Origin: GCA-2712985 sp964515905
Lineage (GTDB): Bacteria > Pseudomonadota > Alphaproteobacteria > UBA7887
Direction: 5' to 3'
DNA: 64,000 nt
Assembly: GCA_964515905.1 (NCBI GenBank)
Contig: CAZEWK010000003.1
Span: 1 to 64,000, forward strand
Shown here: positions 8,712-17,464 of the stretch, piece by piece
How the letters are laid out: each line of letters opens with the position of its first letter
Numbering within the stretch: the stretch's first letter is position 1
Notes under the pieces: model-generated
The model's input: the letters and a program-made list of their open reading frames with translations, nothing else
What the model was told of the DNA's origin: nothing
The model's database searches: none
Made by a program: the position numbers and the translations under genes

Positions 8712-10391
8712 ATGGAAAACAAAGATTTACCGGATGTCATCGTTGTAGGTTCCGGTGCGGCAGGCATGACTGCGGCACTAACTGCTGTCCTGATGGGTTT
8801 AAAGGTGCGAATTTTAGAGAAATCAGACAAAATTGGTGGGACTACTGCCCTCTCTGCCGGTTCTGTTTGGATCCCGAATTCTATTCATTCAGAGCCTATC
8901 ATCGATAATCCGTTAAAGGCAAAAACCTATCTTCGCAACACACTGGGCAATCGACTGAAGCCGGATCTATGTGATGCCTTTCTGAAAAATGGTCCAGCGA
9001 TGGTTAAATTCCTAACCAACACTCAAGTAAAGTTTAGAGCTTATACAAAACATCCAGATTATTTGGCTAATACTGAGGGGGCCACCCTATTCGGGCGGGC
9101 CCTGGAACCTGTTCCTTTCGACGGCTCTTGTCTTGGAAATGATTTTCGGCTTTTGAGAAACCCTTTGCCAGAATTCACAGTACTAGGTGGGATGATGGTA
9201 AATCGCGATGATATACGACACTTGTTGGGAGCTGCTCGTAACGGTCATTCATTGGTGCATTCTTTCAAACTGTTAGCACAATACGGATGGCATCGTTTGC
9301 GTTTCCATCGTGGAGCTAGACTCGTAATGGGGAACGCACTTGTAGGAAGGCTGTACTCAGCCCTTAAACAAAACGATGTTCATGTAGAAAGAAAAATGCC
9401 CGTCACCGGAATATTAAAAGAAAATGGAATTGTCACTGGAGTTATTGTCCAGCATAAACGAAAAGAGGAGCACGTCAGATCAAAACATGGTGTGATATTG
9501 GCTTCCGGAGGTTTTTCAAGAAACCAAAAATTACGCCACCTTTTAATGCCAGAGCCAACCCCAACCTTTTCGCCCATAGCAGAAACTATAACAGGTGACG
9601 GTATTTCTGCCGCTTTAGAAGCTGGGGGTGTTCTTGGGCAAGGACATGCGGAGAACGCTTTCTTGACCCCAGTATCAATTCGCCAAAGGAGTGATGGTTC
9701 GACAGCCGTTTTTCCTCATTTTGTGCTCGACCGAGGAAAACCTGGACTGATCGCAGTTACTAGCAAAGGCGATCGCTTTGTTAGCGAAGCTACCGATTAT
9801 CATTCATTTGGAAGGGCAATGTATGCCAACAAACAAAACGGCACGATCCCTTGCCACTTTATATGCGATCACCAATTTGTTCGAAAATATGGCTTAGGGA
9901 TGGTTCACCCGGGCGCTACAAATTTGGCAAGAGCCATTCGGGACGGCTACGTCATTAAAGAGGACACTATTCCTGACTTAGCTAAAACGATTAATGTCGA
10001 TTCACAAAATCTCTCGCAGGAAGTCACTCTTCAGAATAAGTATGCTAAAACGGGGAAAGACGAGCAATTTAGTAAAGGCGAAAATAACTACGAACGTAAT
10101 CTAGGCGATCCATCGCATGGACCTAACCCATGCCTGGGATATATTAGAACTCCACCTTTCTATTCAATTAAAGTATATCCGGGCGACATCGGCGGGAGTA
10201 TTGGGCTCGTTACTGATTCCAACGCGAGAGTGTTAAATAACAATCAGCAACCTATACAGGGACTTTTTGCATGCGGGAATGACATGGATTCTATTATGGC
10301 CGGCGTATACCCAGGCCCAGGAATTACCATAGGACCAGCGATGACCTTCGGTTATATTGCCGCAAAATATATCCGCACTAACCTAGTGTGA
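8712..10391 (+). CDS. FAD-dependent dehydrogenase, KstD/fumarate-reductase-like
   Basis: Flavoprotein of 559 residues in the FAD_binding_2 family, close in layout to 3-ketosteroid delta-1-dehydrogenases. The dinucleotide motif GSGAAG is at residues 13-18. The C-terminal YPGPGITIGPAMTFGYIAA (about 533-551) is the family's FAD-closing segment. These enzymes remove two hydrogens from a ring or an alpha-beta carbon pair. The frame is open 21 codons upstream, but ATG at 8712 is chosen since the fold begins there; no good ribosome site distinguishes the starts. It is the first gene of the operon with pcaHG, which suggests ring desaturation or aromatisation leading to protocatechuate. A steroid role is less likely in this context. 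Confidence 0.82.
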   Translation: MENKDLPDVIVVGSGAAGMTAALTAVLMGLKVRILEKSDKIGGTTALSAGSVWIPNSIHSEPIIDNPLKAKTYLRNTLGNRLKPDLCDAFLKNGPAMVKFLTNTQVKFRAYTKHPDYLANTEGATLFGRALEPVPFDGSCLGNDFRLLRNPLPEFTVLGGMMVNRDDIRHLLGAARNGHSLVHSFKLLAQYGWHRLRFHRGARLVMGNALVGRLYSALKQNDVHVERKMPVTGILKENGIVTGVIVQHKRKEEHVRSKHGVILASGGFSRNQKLRHLLMPEPTPTFSPIAETITGDGISAALEAGGVLGQGHAENAFLTPVSIRQRSDGSTAVFPHFVLDRGKPGLIAVTSKGDRFVSEATDYHSFGRAMYANKQNGTIPCHFICDHQFVRKYGLGMVHPGATNLARAIRDGYVIKEDTIPDLAKTINVDSQNLSQEVTLQNKYAKTGKDEQFSKGENNYERNLGDPSHGPNPCLGYIRTPPFYSIKVYPGDIGGSIGLVTDSNARVLNNNQQPIQGLFACGNDMDSIMAGVYPGPGITIGPAMTFGYIAAKYIRTNLV

Positions 10392-10437
10392 ATGCTAGAT
10401 TTATTTTATGGTAAAATGATAATCGATTAAGAAACCT

Positions 10438-11166
10438 ATGAGCGACCAGTCAAATCCCATGGTATCAAAAGAGAACTTTTCTCCAACTTCTCAGACAGAG
10501 CAGCAAGGAACGGTCGACCAACCGGTTTACCACTCGGCACAACATCGTACCCCGAATAAACTCCCGATGGACCTAAATGCCACATCATTGGAACTTTCTA
10601 GTCCTGTATTTGGGCATAGTTCTATAAGGCCAGAGGATGCCGATCTCACTAAACAACATGTAGGACAACCGCTAGGAGAGCGTATTATCGTTGGAGGCCG
10701 GCTGTTGGATGAAACAGGCCACCCGGCCTCTGGAAGCCTGGTAGAGATTTGGCAAACCAATTCAGCTGGTCGTTATATACACAAAGCAGACCAGCATGAT
10801 GCTCCCCTGGATCCTAATTTTACCGGTGCTGGGCGAACCATTACAGATGAGGATGGTTGGTACCGATTTGTGACGGTGAAACCAGGAGCCTATCCTTGGG
10901 GAAACCATCCGAATGCTTGGAGACCCGCCCACATTCATTTTTCTCTTTTTGGACCAAGCTATCTCTCCCGACTCGTGACTCAGATGTATTTCCCAGGCGA
11001 CCCTCTTCTGCCATTTGACCCCATTTTTCAGGGCGTTCAAGACGCATCCACTCGGGCCCTATTGGTAGCAAAACTGGATTTTAATCTCACCGAGGAGGGG
11101 CAGGCTCTTGGCTATCGTTTTGATATTACTGTGCGCGGACGAAAACAGACCCCGATAGAGACATAA
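10438..11166 (+). CDS. pcaH: Protocatechuate 3,4-dioxygenase beta subunit
   Basis: Iron-binding subunit, 242 residues, of the intradiol dioxygenase that opens protocatechuate to 3-carboxy-cis,cis-muconate. The four non-haem Fe(III) ligands are all present with the spacing of the characterised enzyme: Y113 (GRYIHK), Y152 (GAYPWG), H165 and H167 (WRPAHIH); the active-site Arg is R162. The C-terminus GYRFDITVRGR is also typical. One base separates its stop from pcaG. The N-terminal 40 residues are poorly conserved and rich in Ser, Gln and Thr. Assignment is secure. Confidence 0.97.
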   Translation: MSDQSNPMVSKENFSPTSQTEQQGTVDQPVYHSAQHRTPNKLPMDLNATSLELSSPVFGHSSIRPEDADLTKQHVGQPLGERIIVGGRLLDETGHPASGSLVEIWQTNSAGRYIHKADQHDAPLDPNFTGAGRTITDEDGWYRFVTVKPGAYPWGNHPNAWRPAHIHFSLFGPSYLSRLVTQMYFPGDPLLPFDPIFQGVQDASTRALLVAKLDFNLTEEGQALGYRFDITVRGRKQTPIET

Positions 11167-11167
11167 A

Positions 11168-11782
11168 ATGACCCCACTAACTCCCCCCCAGACAATTGGT
11201 CCATTTTTTGCGTACTGCCTGACTTCCAGTGATTACGGTCAAAAACTCATCACCTCAAACAGAGTTCAAGCGGGAAACGAAAGACAAGTCTTGATTAAAG
11301 GAAGTATCTATGACGGAAATGGAGCACCAGTAACAGACGCGATGTTGGAAATTTGGCAAATAGATGCCCAGAGCCGTCTTCCGAAAGATCTCCATGATAC
11401 GAACACCTCCTTCAACGGCTTTGCTCGTTCGGGCACCGATGTACAAGGCAGCTATCAGTTTGAAACCGTGAAACCTGGGCAATCACTTGATCTGAATAAC
11501 GTTCTACAGGCCCCACACATCAATGTAGTAGTTTTTGCCAGAGGTCTAATCTCACATTTGTTCACACGAATATATTTTTCGGATGAGAATTGCAACGAAA
11601 CGGACCCTACGCTCTCTTCAATTAAAGATGTTAGGCGGCGTGCCAGCATCATTGCTACCAGGGCATCAGAATCGGATCAGTGCACAACATATATCTTTGA
11701 CATACATCTCCAAGGCGCATTTGAAACAATATTCTTTCGATGGAACGAAAGTATTCTTATCAATAATCAGGAAGATCAATGA
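11168..11782 (+). CDS. pcaG: Protocatechuate 3,4-dioxygenase alpha subunit
   Basis: Structural partner subunit of 204 residues, with the same intradiol fold but without the iron ligands. The start TPPQTIGPFFAYCL is the PcaG hallmark, followed by the shared GxxxVTDAMLEIWQ strand region and VVFARGLISHLFTRIYF near the C-terminal half. Start is ATG one base after pcaH, so the pair is made in equal amounts. In known enzymes the alpha chain lines the substrate pocket of an alpha-beta protomer that assembles into a large hollow oligomer. Confidence 0.96.
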   Translation: MTPLTPPQTIGPFFAYCLTSSDYGQKLITSNRVQAGNERQVLIKGSIYDGNGAPVTDAMLEIWQIDAQSRLPKDLHDTNTSFNGFARSGTDVQGSYQFETVKPGQSLDLNNVLQAPHINVVVFARGLISHLFTRIYFSDENCNETDPTLSSIKDVRRRASIIATRASESDQCTTYIFDIHLQGAFETIFFRWNESILINNQEDQ

Positions 11783-11856
11783 ATATTTTAGTAAAACATT
11801 TCGATAATACTAATTGTTCCGTAATAAAACTTATCTAGGCTATTACAGGAACTCTC

Positions 11857-13179
11857 GTGCTTCTCGACACACAGTTTCGCACTACACTAAGCGACGAAAT
11901 ATGGAGCAGTGCTCAACGTGTAAATCGCATGGTCGTCTTCGAAACGACTTTGGCTCGGGCACAGGCTAACGTTGGAATTATCAACTGTGCATCAGCGGAT
12001 ATTATGGAGGATATCTGTAATCACAGACTTTCTGAGATCAACACAATATTTGAGCAAGCAGTGCAAGCGGGAAATATAGCGATACCGTTCGTTAATCATT
12101 TGGTCGATCATGTTTCACAGAAATCTAAAGAAGCCTCGAAAGATATCCATTTTGGCACAACTAGCCAGGATTTAATTGACACTACAAATATGATGGCACT
12201 CTCTGAACTAATAAAGGGGATCACCAAGGAGCTGGATAAAATAATTCTAGAATTGCATCGACTGTCAGTCTTACATGCAAACACACCTGTATTGGCTAGG
12301 ACACTACTGCAGGCTGCAACACCGATCACTTTTGGACTCAAATCCGCAACTTGGGGACTAGGAATTAGACAGAACCGTGACCAAATGCATGCGCTGGGAA
12401 CAACGATGTTAGCGATCCAACTTGGTGGGTCTAATGGTACTCTATCTGCGATGACGCCCCACGGGGAAGCAGTCAGAGCAGATATGGCTCAACGACTTGG
12501 TCTCATTGATCCTGGCCACTGCTGGCACACACTCCGAAGTCGGATCCTAACTATCGCCGCAACATTAGCAGGCACCGTGGCAGCAACAGCCAAAATTGCC
12601 GAGGATTGCCTGTTGATGATGCAAGAAGAAGTCGGGGAGATACAAGAAGGTCATCCTGGAACCTCCACATCCATGCCCCAAAAGAAGAATCCTGTCCATG
12701 CACTTGTCCCGATTGCGGCCTTGCCAATTTCGTCAGGGCTCTTATCCGCGGTTGCTACAACCCAAGTACAACCTCATGAGAGAGGAACAGGCCAGTGGCA
12801 TAGCGAATGGAATTCACTGTCGTTATTATCTTCTCTTGCGCTCGCCTCTGTAGAGCAATTAGTAAAAATGTTAAGTAACCTGAAAGTGAACAAGTCCAAA
12901 ATGGCCACAAATATAAATAACACGAACGGTTCACTTGGCGCCGAAGCATTATTCCAGAATCTTAGTAAATTTTTGGGCCGAACCGAAGCCCATGCTCTCA
13001 TCAAGTCCATCACAAACCAAACAAACAGCCAAACTTTTTCCGAGCGGGTTATGAGTGAAAAAAAAATACAGACGATGATCCCCTTAAACAAGCTACAAGA
13101 TATTTTTAGCTACAAGGAACCAATCGATGCATCCGTTGCGGAAGCACTAAGAATTTCCGAAGGACTGATTAAACCCTAA
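11857..13179 (+). CDS. pcaB: 3-carboxy-cis,cis-muconate cycloisomerase
   Basis: Fumarase/aspartase-superfamily enzyme of 440 residues that cyclises 3-carboxymuconate to 4-carboxymuconolactone, the step after PcaHG. The superfamily signature GTSTSMPQKKNPV lies near residues 266-279, and FGTTSQDLIDT gives the first conserved region. The start is GTG at 11857 with AGGA seven bases upstream; no ATG gives a better fit. It sits 74 bases after pcaG on the same strand. Length and order match bacterial PcaB. The next enzyme of the pathway, PcaC, is not found beside it. Confidence 0.93.
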   Translation: MLLDTQFRTTLSDEIWSSAQRVNRMVVFETTLARAQANVGIINCASADIMEDICNHRLSEINTIFEQAVQAGNIAIPFVNHLVDHVSQKSKEASKDIHFGTTSQDLIDTTNMMALSELIKGITKELDKIILELHRLSVLHANTPVLARTLLQAATPITFGLKSATWGLGIRQNRDQMHALGTTMLAIQLGGSNGTLSAMTPHGEAVRADMAQRLGLIDPGHCWHTLRSRILTIAATLAGTVAATAKIAEDCLLMMQEEVGEIQEGHPGTSTSMPQKKNPVHALVPIAALPISSGLLSAVATTQVQPHERGTGQWHSEWNSLSLLSSLALASVEQLVKMLSNLKVNKSKMATNINNTNGSLGAEALFQNLSKFLGRTEAHALIKSITNQTNSQTFSERVMSEKKIQTMIPLNKLQDIFSYKEPIDASVAEALRISEGLIKP

Positions 13180-13218
13180 TTTTTTAACTTGCCAACAACA
13201 ACAACGATAAAGGTCCAC

Positions 13219-14022
13219 ATGATCAAGAATGTAGATGGATATACTCGTCTCTATATGACGGTGGGCTACCCCATCGGCCAAGTAAAGTCGCCTGCGGATA
13301 TAACTGCAGCATTTCATGAACGGGGTATCAATGCTATCCAACTTCCTGTTGAGGTGCCTCCTGATAGGGCAGATGACTTTTTTAAAGGAATAGAGGGAGC
13401 AACTAATATCGATGGCTTAGTGATAACGGTACCGTTTAAATTTATGGGAGCGAAAATATGTAAAACACTAACCCCACGCTCTAGACGATTAAATGCCGCC
13501 AATATTGTACGCCGAAATTCGGATGGTTCTTGGCACGGTGATATGACCGACGGTCTGGGTTTTTGCAATGCGGTTCACAAAGCTGGAAGCCTTATCAAAG
13601 GTAGCAAAGTCCTGTTAATTGGAGCGGGCGGTGCTGGTTCGGCTATCGGGCTTGCACTCCTCGATGAAGGAGCCAGTCATTTAGCTATTTACGATACTAA
13701 TAAATCAAGATCTGAGACATTGTTTCGCCTTTTAAAAGATGACTATAGCGGGGTAACAATTGCATCAGATACTGTGGCCAGCAATTTTGATATTATCGCA
13801 CATGCGACACCAACAGGCATGAAAATAAGCGATTCATTGCCATTAGACGTTGAACAATTACAGAGCAGAATGCATGTCGGTGACGTTGTAACAGAACCAG
13901 AAGTACCCCCACTGATAAAAGAAGCTAGGGCTCGCGGGTGCCGGACAACAACCGGGATCGAAATGTTTGACGGCCATCGTCATGTGGTCGTTAATTTTCT
14001 CCTGAACGATGATAAACCTTAG
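13219..14022 (+). CDS. Shikimate dehydrogenase-like protein (AroE family)
   Basis: NAD(P)-dependent dehydrogenase of the AroE family, 267 residues. The N-terminal substrate domain contains TVPFK with the catalytic Lys, and GDMTDGLGF with the catalytic Asp. The nucleotide domain shows GAGGAGSAI. Several positions differ from biosynthetic AroE: the substrate-binding HSxSP is QVKSP, the AVNT is AANI, and the NTD is MTD. This suggests a catabolic SDH-like enzyme (quinate, shikimate or a related hydroxy acid) rather than aromatic amino-acid synthesis. ATG at 13219 is chosen over the TTG ten codons upstream because AAAGG precedes it. It follows pcaB by 39 bases in the same operon, which fits feeding 3-dehydroshikimate to protocatechuate. 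Confidence 0.82.
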   Translation: MIKNVDGYTRLYMTVGYPIGQVKSPADITAAFHERGINAIQLPVEVPPDRADDFFKGIEGATNIDGLVITVPFKFMGAKICKTLTPRSRRLNAANIVRRNSDGSWHGDMTDGLGFCNAVHKAGSLIKGSKVLLIGAGGAGSAIGLALLDEGASHLAIYDTNKSRSETLFRLLKDDYSGVTIASDTVASNFDIIAHATPTGMKISDSLPLDVEQLQSRMHVGDVVTEPEVPPLIKEARARGCRTTTGIEMFDGHRHVVVNFLLNDDKP

Positions 14023-14052
14023 ACTGATTTCTTGAAAACGGAGGAACCATCG

Positions 14053-14733
14053 ATGTTAGAAAATACTACGGCTGTCCTGGTAATCTGGCACGACTTGTTA
14101 CCCGAGGCGAAATTAGAATGGGAACAATGGCATACCCATGAACATATGCCAGAACGAGTCGGCATCCCTGGCTTTCTTGGTGGCCGTCGTTACATGAATC
14201 ATGATGACCCAGATCAATGTTGTTTCACACTGTATGAAGGGAGTGATTTATCTATCTTTAAATCCCCGCCCTACCTAGAACGACTAAACAACCCAACGCC
14301 ATGGACAAAGAAAAATGCATATGCATTTAAAAACCTTACTCGTGGTGCCTGCAGGTGTGTATCGACCTCTGGCCCAAAAAACGCATACGGTGGCACCATG
14401 ATGACAATACGATTATTGCGTAGCCAATCATTTTCTGAAGATTCGGAACAACTGAATCAATTAACGACAGATGTAGCAGAATTGAGTGGCGTTATAACAG
14501 CAACCCTTGCGCTCTGCGACACGGAGATTACTTCCACCGAGACCGCCGAGCGAAAATTAAGAAAAGGCACGGCTGAGGAGCCACTTGACGGAGTGCTAAT
14601 GATTGAAGGTTACGATGCTGTGGGGTTAAAGGAAGAAGCTTCAAAGATTCAAGACAAAATAAAGGCTACTAATATTCACTTAAATCCGTTACCACATCAA
14701 ATCTATCCACTTTCGTACATGCTTAGAGAATAA
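14053..14733 (+). CDS. Unknown protein, likely tandem ferredoxin-fold (EthD/dimeric-barrel type)
   Basis: No firm family. The 226-residue product starts with a strand-like AVLVIWHDLL, then EWEQWHTHEHMPERVGIPGFLGGRRY, the pattern of small alpha-beta barrel proteins of the EthD/muconolactone-isomerase sort. A second, weaker copy appears to begin near residue 115 (TMMTIRLLR) and ends with PHQIYPLSYML, so the chain may be a fused dimer of that fold. ATG at 14053 is preferred over the upstream TTG because GGAGG stands eight bases before it. It is the last gene of the pca operon, in the place where PcaC or PcaD would be expected. A role in handling carboxymuconolactone is therefore an inference from context only. 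Confidence 0.65.
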   Translation: MLENTTAVLVIWHDLLPEAKLEWEQWHTHEHMPERVGIPGFLGGRRYMNHDDPDQCCFTLYEGSDLSIFKSPPYLERLNNPTPWTKKNAYAFKNLTRGACRCVSTSGPKNAYGGTMMTIRLLRSQSFSEDSEQLNQLTTDVAELSGVITATLALCDTEITSTETAERKLRKGTAEEPLDGVLMIEGYDAVGLKEEASKIQDKIKATNIHLNPLPHQIYPLSYMLRE

Positions 14734-15254
14734 AAGAATTAATTCTATCACAGCAAAATTTAGAGGTCCAAATTAGAATTTCTGACCTAACTTCGTTCGT
14801 ATTTTGGTTATCGTTGCGTGAGAGTATATGGGTCAAGTTACGTCCTTAAGCGTCTCCCATAAATCTTTATGCAATTATTGAACGCCGTATTCTTCGGCCA
14901 TAGAACATAATTATTAGCATCCCGGCCAATAGGCACGGGTTCCGGTATAATTTGTTTCCCACATTGTCCATTTCTTTGCCCTCATCCTGGATAGCAAGGG
15001 TGGAACGTAAAAGATGCTGTTGAAGACCCATTCGGACTGAGAAACCATTCATTATTTCACCGGTATTACACCGGCAAGCTTTTCTAACACAACTATTCCC
15101 TGCACAAATTTAAACAATTAGATCATTACAATTTTTTGCACCCTATCCTAGAGGTTTGCCAAGACCAGTGATATATGGTTTTTAGCAATTGATCTATGTA
15201 AAGACACATAACATTACATTATGGATGAATCCGGCAGTAGGTTTAGGAGATAAT
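14734..15254. other. Intergenic region, no gene recognised
   Basis: 521 AT-rich bases between the pca operon and the ABC transporter. A perfect palindrome AGAATTAATTCT (14735-14746) directly follows the stop, and a short CCGGT-ATTAC-ACCGG repeat lies near 15061-15075. A 61-codon minus-strand frame at 14867-15052 shows no family features. The transporter promoter must be in the last part; a clear ribosome site TTTAGGAGATAAT precedes the ATG at 15255. Confidence 0.5.
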
Positions 15255-16430
15255 ATGTTCCGTCTATATTGGTTACCTTTAATTTTAGTGACTTCTTTCC
15301 TAGTGATGTCGCCCACTCATTCTGCAGAAATCCGAGTGGGAATGCTCTACCCAATCACTGGTGGCGGCGCCATCTATGGAACCCCGGCGATGGTTGGGCA
15401 CCGGATGGCGATAGATGAATTGAATGCCAAAGGAGGCATTCTAGGGATGACTGTGGTAGGTGTAGAAAGGGATACCAAATTGAACCCTGCCACTGCTGCA
15501 GCGGCAGCTAAAGAAATGATTACTAAGGACCGGGTAAACGTTTTAGTTGGCGGTTTAAGTTCGGCTGTTGGACTAGCTATTTCTGAAGTGGCCAAACAAG
15601 AAAAAGTCATCTACATCGCTACCGTACCAAAAACTATCCAAATGACTACCAACAAACTACATGATTATGTATTTAGAACTGCCTCACATACTGATTTTGA
15701 AGGAGACGCAATAGCACAGATTGCCCAACGAATTGGAGCAAAAAGAATTTGTGACATACAACTTGATTACGCGTATGGCCATGACTTGGCAGAGGGAATT
15801 GCCAAAGGACTTCAAAGGCACTTGCCAACTGCAAAGGTGATATTAGACCTTAGACCAAAGCTAAGAGCGCCAGATTACACTGTGTTCATTACTCAAATTA
15901 TGGGTGCCGGATGCGATGTCGTCACCAGCGGCCTCTGGGGGCCACATTTTGTAGATTTTGCAAAACAGGCGAGTCCGTTTGGGTTATTCCAACAAATCAA
16001 ATATATAACCGGTGGTGAAATTGGAAGTCACGAAATTGCTGGATCATTAGGAAAAGATTACCCGGATAATGTTTGGGCCAATTCCTATGAGCTGTGGTAT
16101 GATCATCCAAATACAGAACATTCCTTGTTCCAAGAGGAACTTGCCAATGAACTTGGTGTCAAAGAAACGCCCATGTGGCCAGTTCTAGCGTTGATCGGTG
16201 TACGCATGTACGCAGCAGGTGTTGAGAAAGCCGGTTCCTTGAATTCCAAAAAAGTCTCACAGGCGCTTAAAGGTATGTCAATCAATACACCAGTCGGCGT
16301 ACGGACCATTGATCCCAATACCCATCAGGCTGATACAGGGCAATTCTGGGGCGAAATGGTGAAGAAGGAAGGTGTTCCTTATCGAGTAATGGAACCCATT
16401 ATATATATTCCTGCAATTCTAGAAGATTAG
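15255..16430 (+). CDS. Branched-chain-type ABC transporter substrate-binding protein
   Basis: Periplasmic binding protein of 391 residues, Leu/Ile/Val-binding (peripla_BP_6) type. Residues 1-24 form a signal peptide ending THSA-E, and the mature chain starts with IRVGMLYPITGGGAIYG. A longer frame exists upstream, but ATG at 15255 is preceded by AGGAG at proper spacing and begins the signal peptide. It is the first gene of a complete livHMGF-like importer. Binding proteins of this family take amino acids, aromatic acids, amides or urea; the adjacent pca operon makes an aromatic or cyclic acid a reasonable guess, but the sequence does not decide it. Confidence 0.92.
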   Translation: MFRLYWLPLILVTSFLVMSPTHSAEIRVGMLYPITGGGAIYGTPAMVGHRMAIDELNAKGGILGMTVVGVERDTKLNPATAAAAAKEMITKDRVNVLVGGLSSAVGLAISEVAKQEKVIYIATVPKTIQMTTNKLHDYVFRTASHTDFEGDAIAQIAQRIGAKRICDIQLDYAYGHDLAEGIAKGLQRHLPTAKVILDLRPKLRAPDYTVFITQIMGAGCDVVTSGLWGPHFVDFAKQASPFGLFQQIKYITGGEIGSHEIAGSLGKDYPDNVWANSYELWYDHPNTEHSLFQEELANELGVKETPMWPVLALIGVRMYAAGVEKAGSLNSKKVSQALKGMSINTPVGVRTIDPNTHQADTGQFWGEMVKKEGVPYRVMEPIIYIPAILED

Positions 16431-16517
16431 AATCTTCTAGCATAAAATGCGACATAATTAACCGAAGCAAATATTTTTTTGGTAAGTAGCTCGTACTGAC
16501 TAGGATAAACCCGATTT

Positions 16518-17462
16518 ATGGAATCTTTGCTAGAGTTTATTCGCATTGATATTGGAAGCCCCGGTTTAGCTACACTTTTGAGCAACCCTAAGTTCGCGTT
16601 CATTCAACTTATGAACTCGATTTCTATGGGAATGAATTTTTTCATCATTGCGGCAGGGCTCTCTCTTATATTTGGTGTTTTGAAAGTGATCAATTTTGCT
16701 CATGGTGCGTTCTATATGTTTGGCGCATATATTGCGTACTCGACAACCGAAATGATAGGGCTTAATTTTTTCTGGGGCGTAATAGGCGCAGCGCTTGGCC
16801 TTGCAGTACTTTCTCTGCTTATAGAGCGGACCTTATTTCGTTTCGTCTATGACAAAGAACATTTAATGCAACTTTTGCTTACGTTCGCATTGGTACTTAT
16901 TCTTGGAGATGTTGCAAAGATTATATGGGGAACAGACCAATATAGCGTATCGTATCCTGAAACTCTTTCAGGTGCCACAAACCTAGGAATCTCTTACTAC
17001 CCTTCCTATAGGCTTTTACTGTGTGTTCTGGGTCCACTTATTTTCCTATCGTTATGGTTGTTTATAGAACACACTCGCTGGGGGCGTATTACCAAAGCCG
17101 CCACACAAAATCGTGAGATGCTATCCGCTCTAGGGATAAATGTTCCGATTATTTACAGTGGCATTTTTATACTTGGTTCTGCTCTAGCAGGTGTCGGTGG
17201 CGCTTTGGCTTCGCCGTTCAACAGTCCAACACCAGGCATGGACGCTATCATTATAGTGGAATGTTTTGTTATCGTAATAATTGGCGGGCTGGGATCGCTT
17301 TGGGGAACGTTTGTGGGTGCACTGATATATGGGTTTGTATTTAATTTTGGCTCTGTAATCATACCCAACGCGCAAGACATTTTTGCTTTCCTAATCTTAC
17401 TGGTCGTACTGTTAATCCGGCCTTGGGGGCTTTTTGGACAACCCGAGACCGAGGAACATTAA
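16518..17462 (+). CDS. livH: Branched-chain-type ABC transporter permease LivH
   Basis: Inner-membrane permease of 314 residues with about eight hydrophobic helices. The LivH hallmark GLSLIFGVLKVINFAHGAFYMFGAY lies near residues 49-73, and EAA-like segment and C-terminal GGLGSLWGTFVGA follow. The chain has a roughly 35-residue N-terminal extension before the first helix. It lies 87 bases after the binding protein; the following permease starts two bases after its stop. Confidence 0.93.
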   Translation: MESLLEFIRIDIGSPGLATLLSNPKFAFIQLMNSISMGMNFFIIAAGLSLIFGVLKVINFAHGAFYMFGAYIAYSTTEMIGLNFFWGVIGAALGLAVLSLLIERTLFRFVYDKEHLMQLLLTFALVLILGDVAKIIWGTDQYSVSYPETLSGATNLGISYYPSYRLLLCVLGPLIFLSLWLFIEHTRWGRITKAATQNREMLSALGINVPIIYSGIFILGSALAGVGGALASPFNSPTPGMDAIIIVECFVIVIIGGLGSLWGTFVGALIYGFVFNFGSVIIPNAQDIFAFLILLVVLLIRPWGLFGQPETEEH

Positions 17463-17464
17463 AG

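Noticed and set aside
14867..15052. 61-codon minus-strand frame in the pca-liv gap
   Set aside because: No homology, no ribosome site and no neighbour logic; chance frame in an AT-rich spacer.
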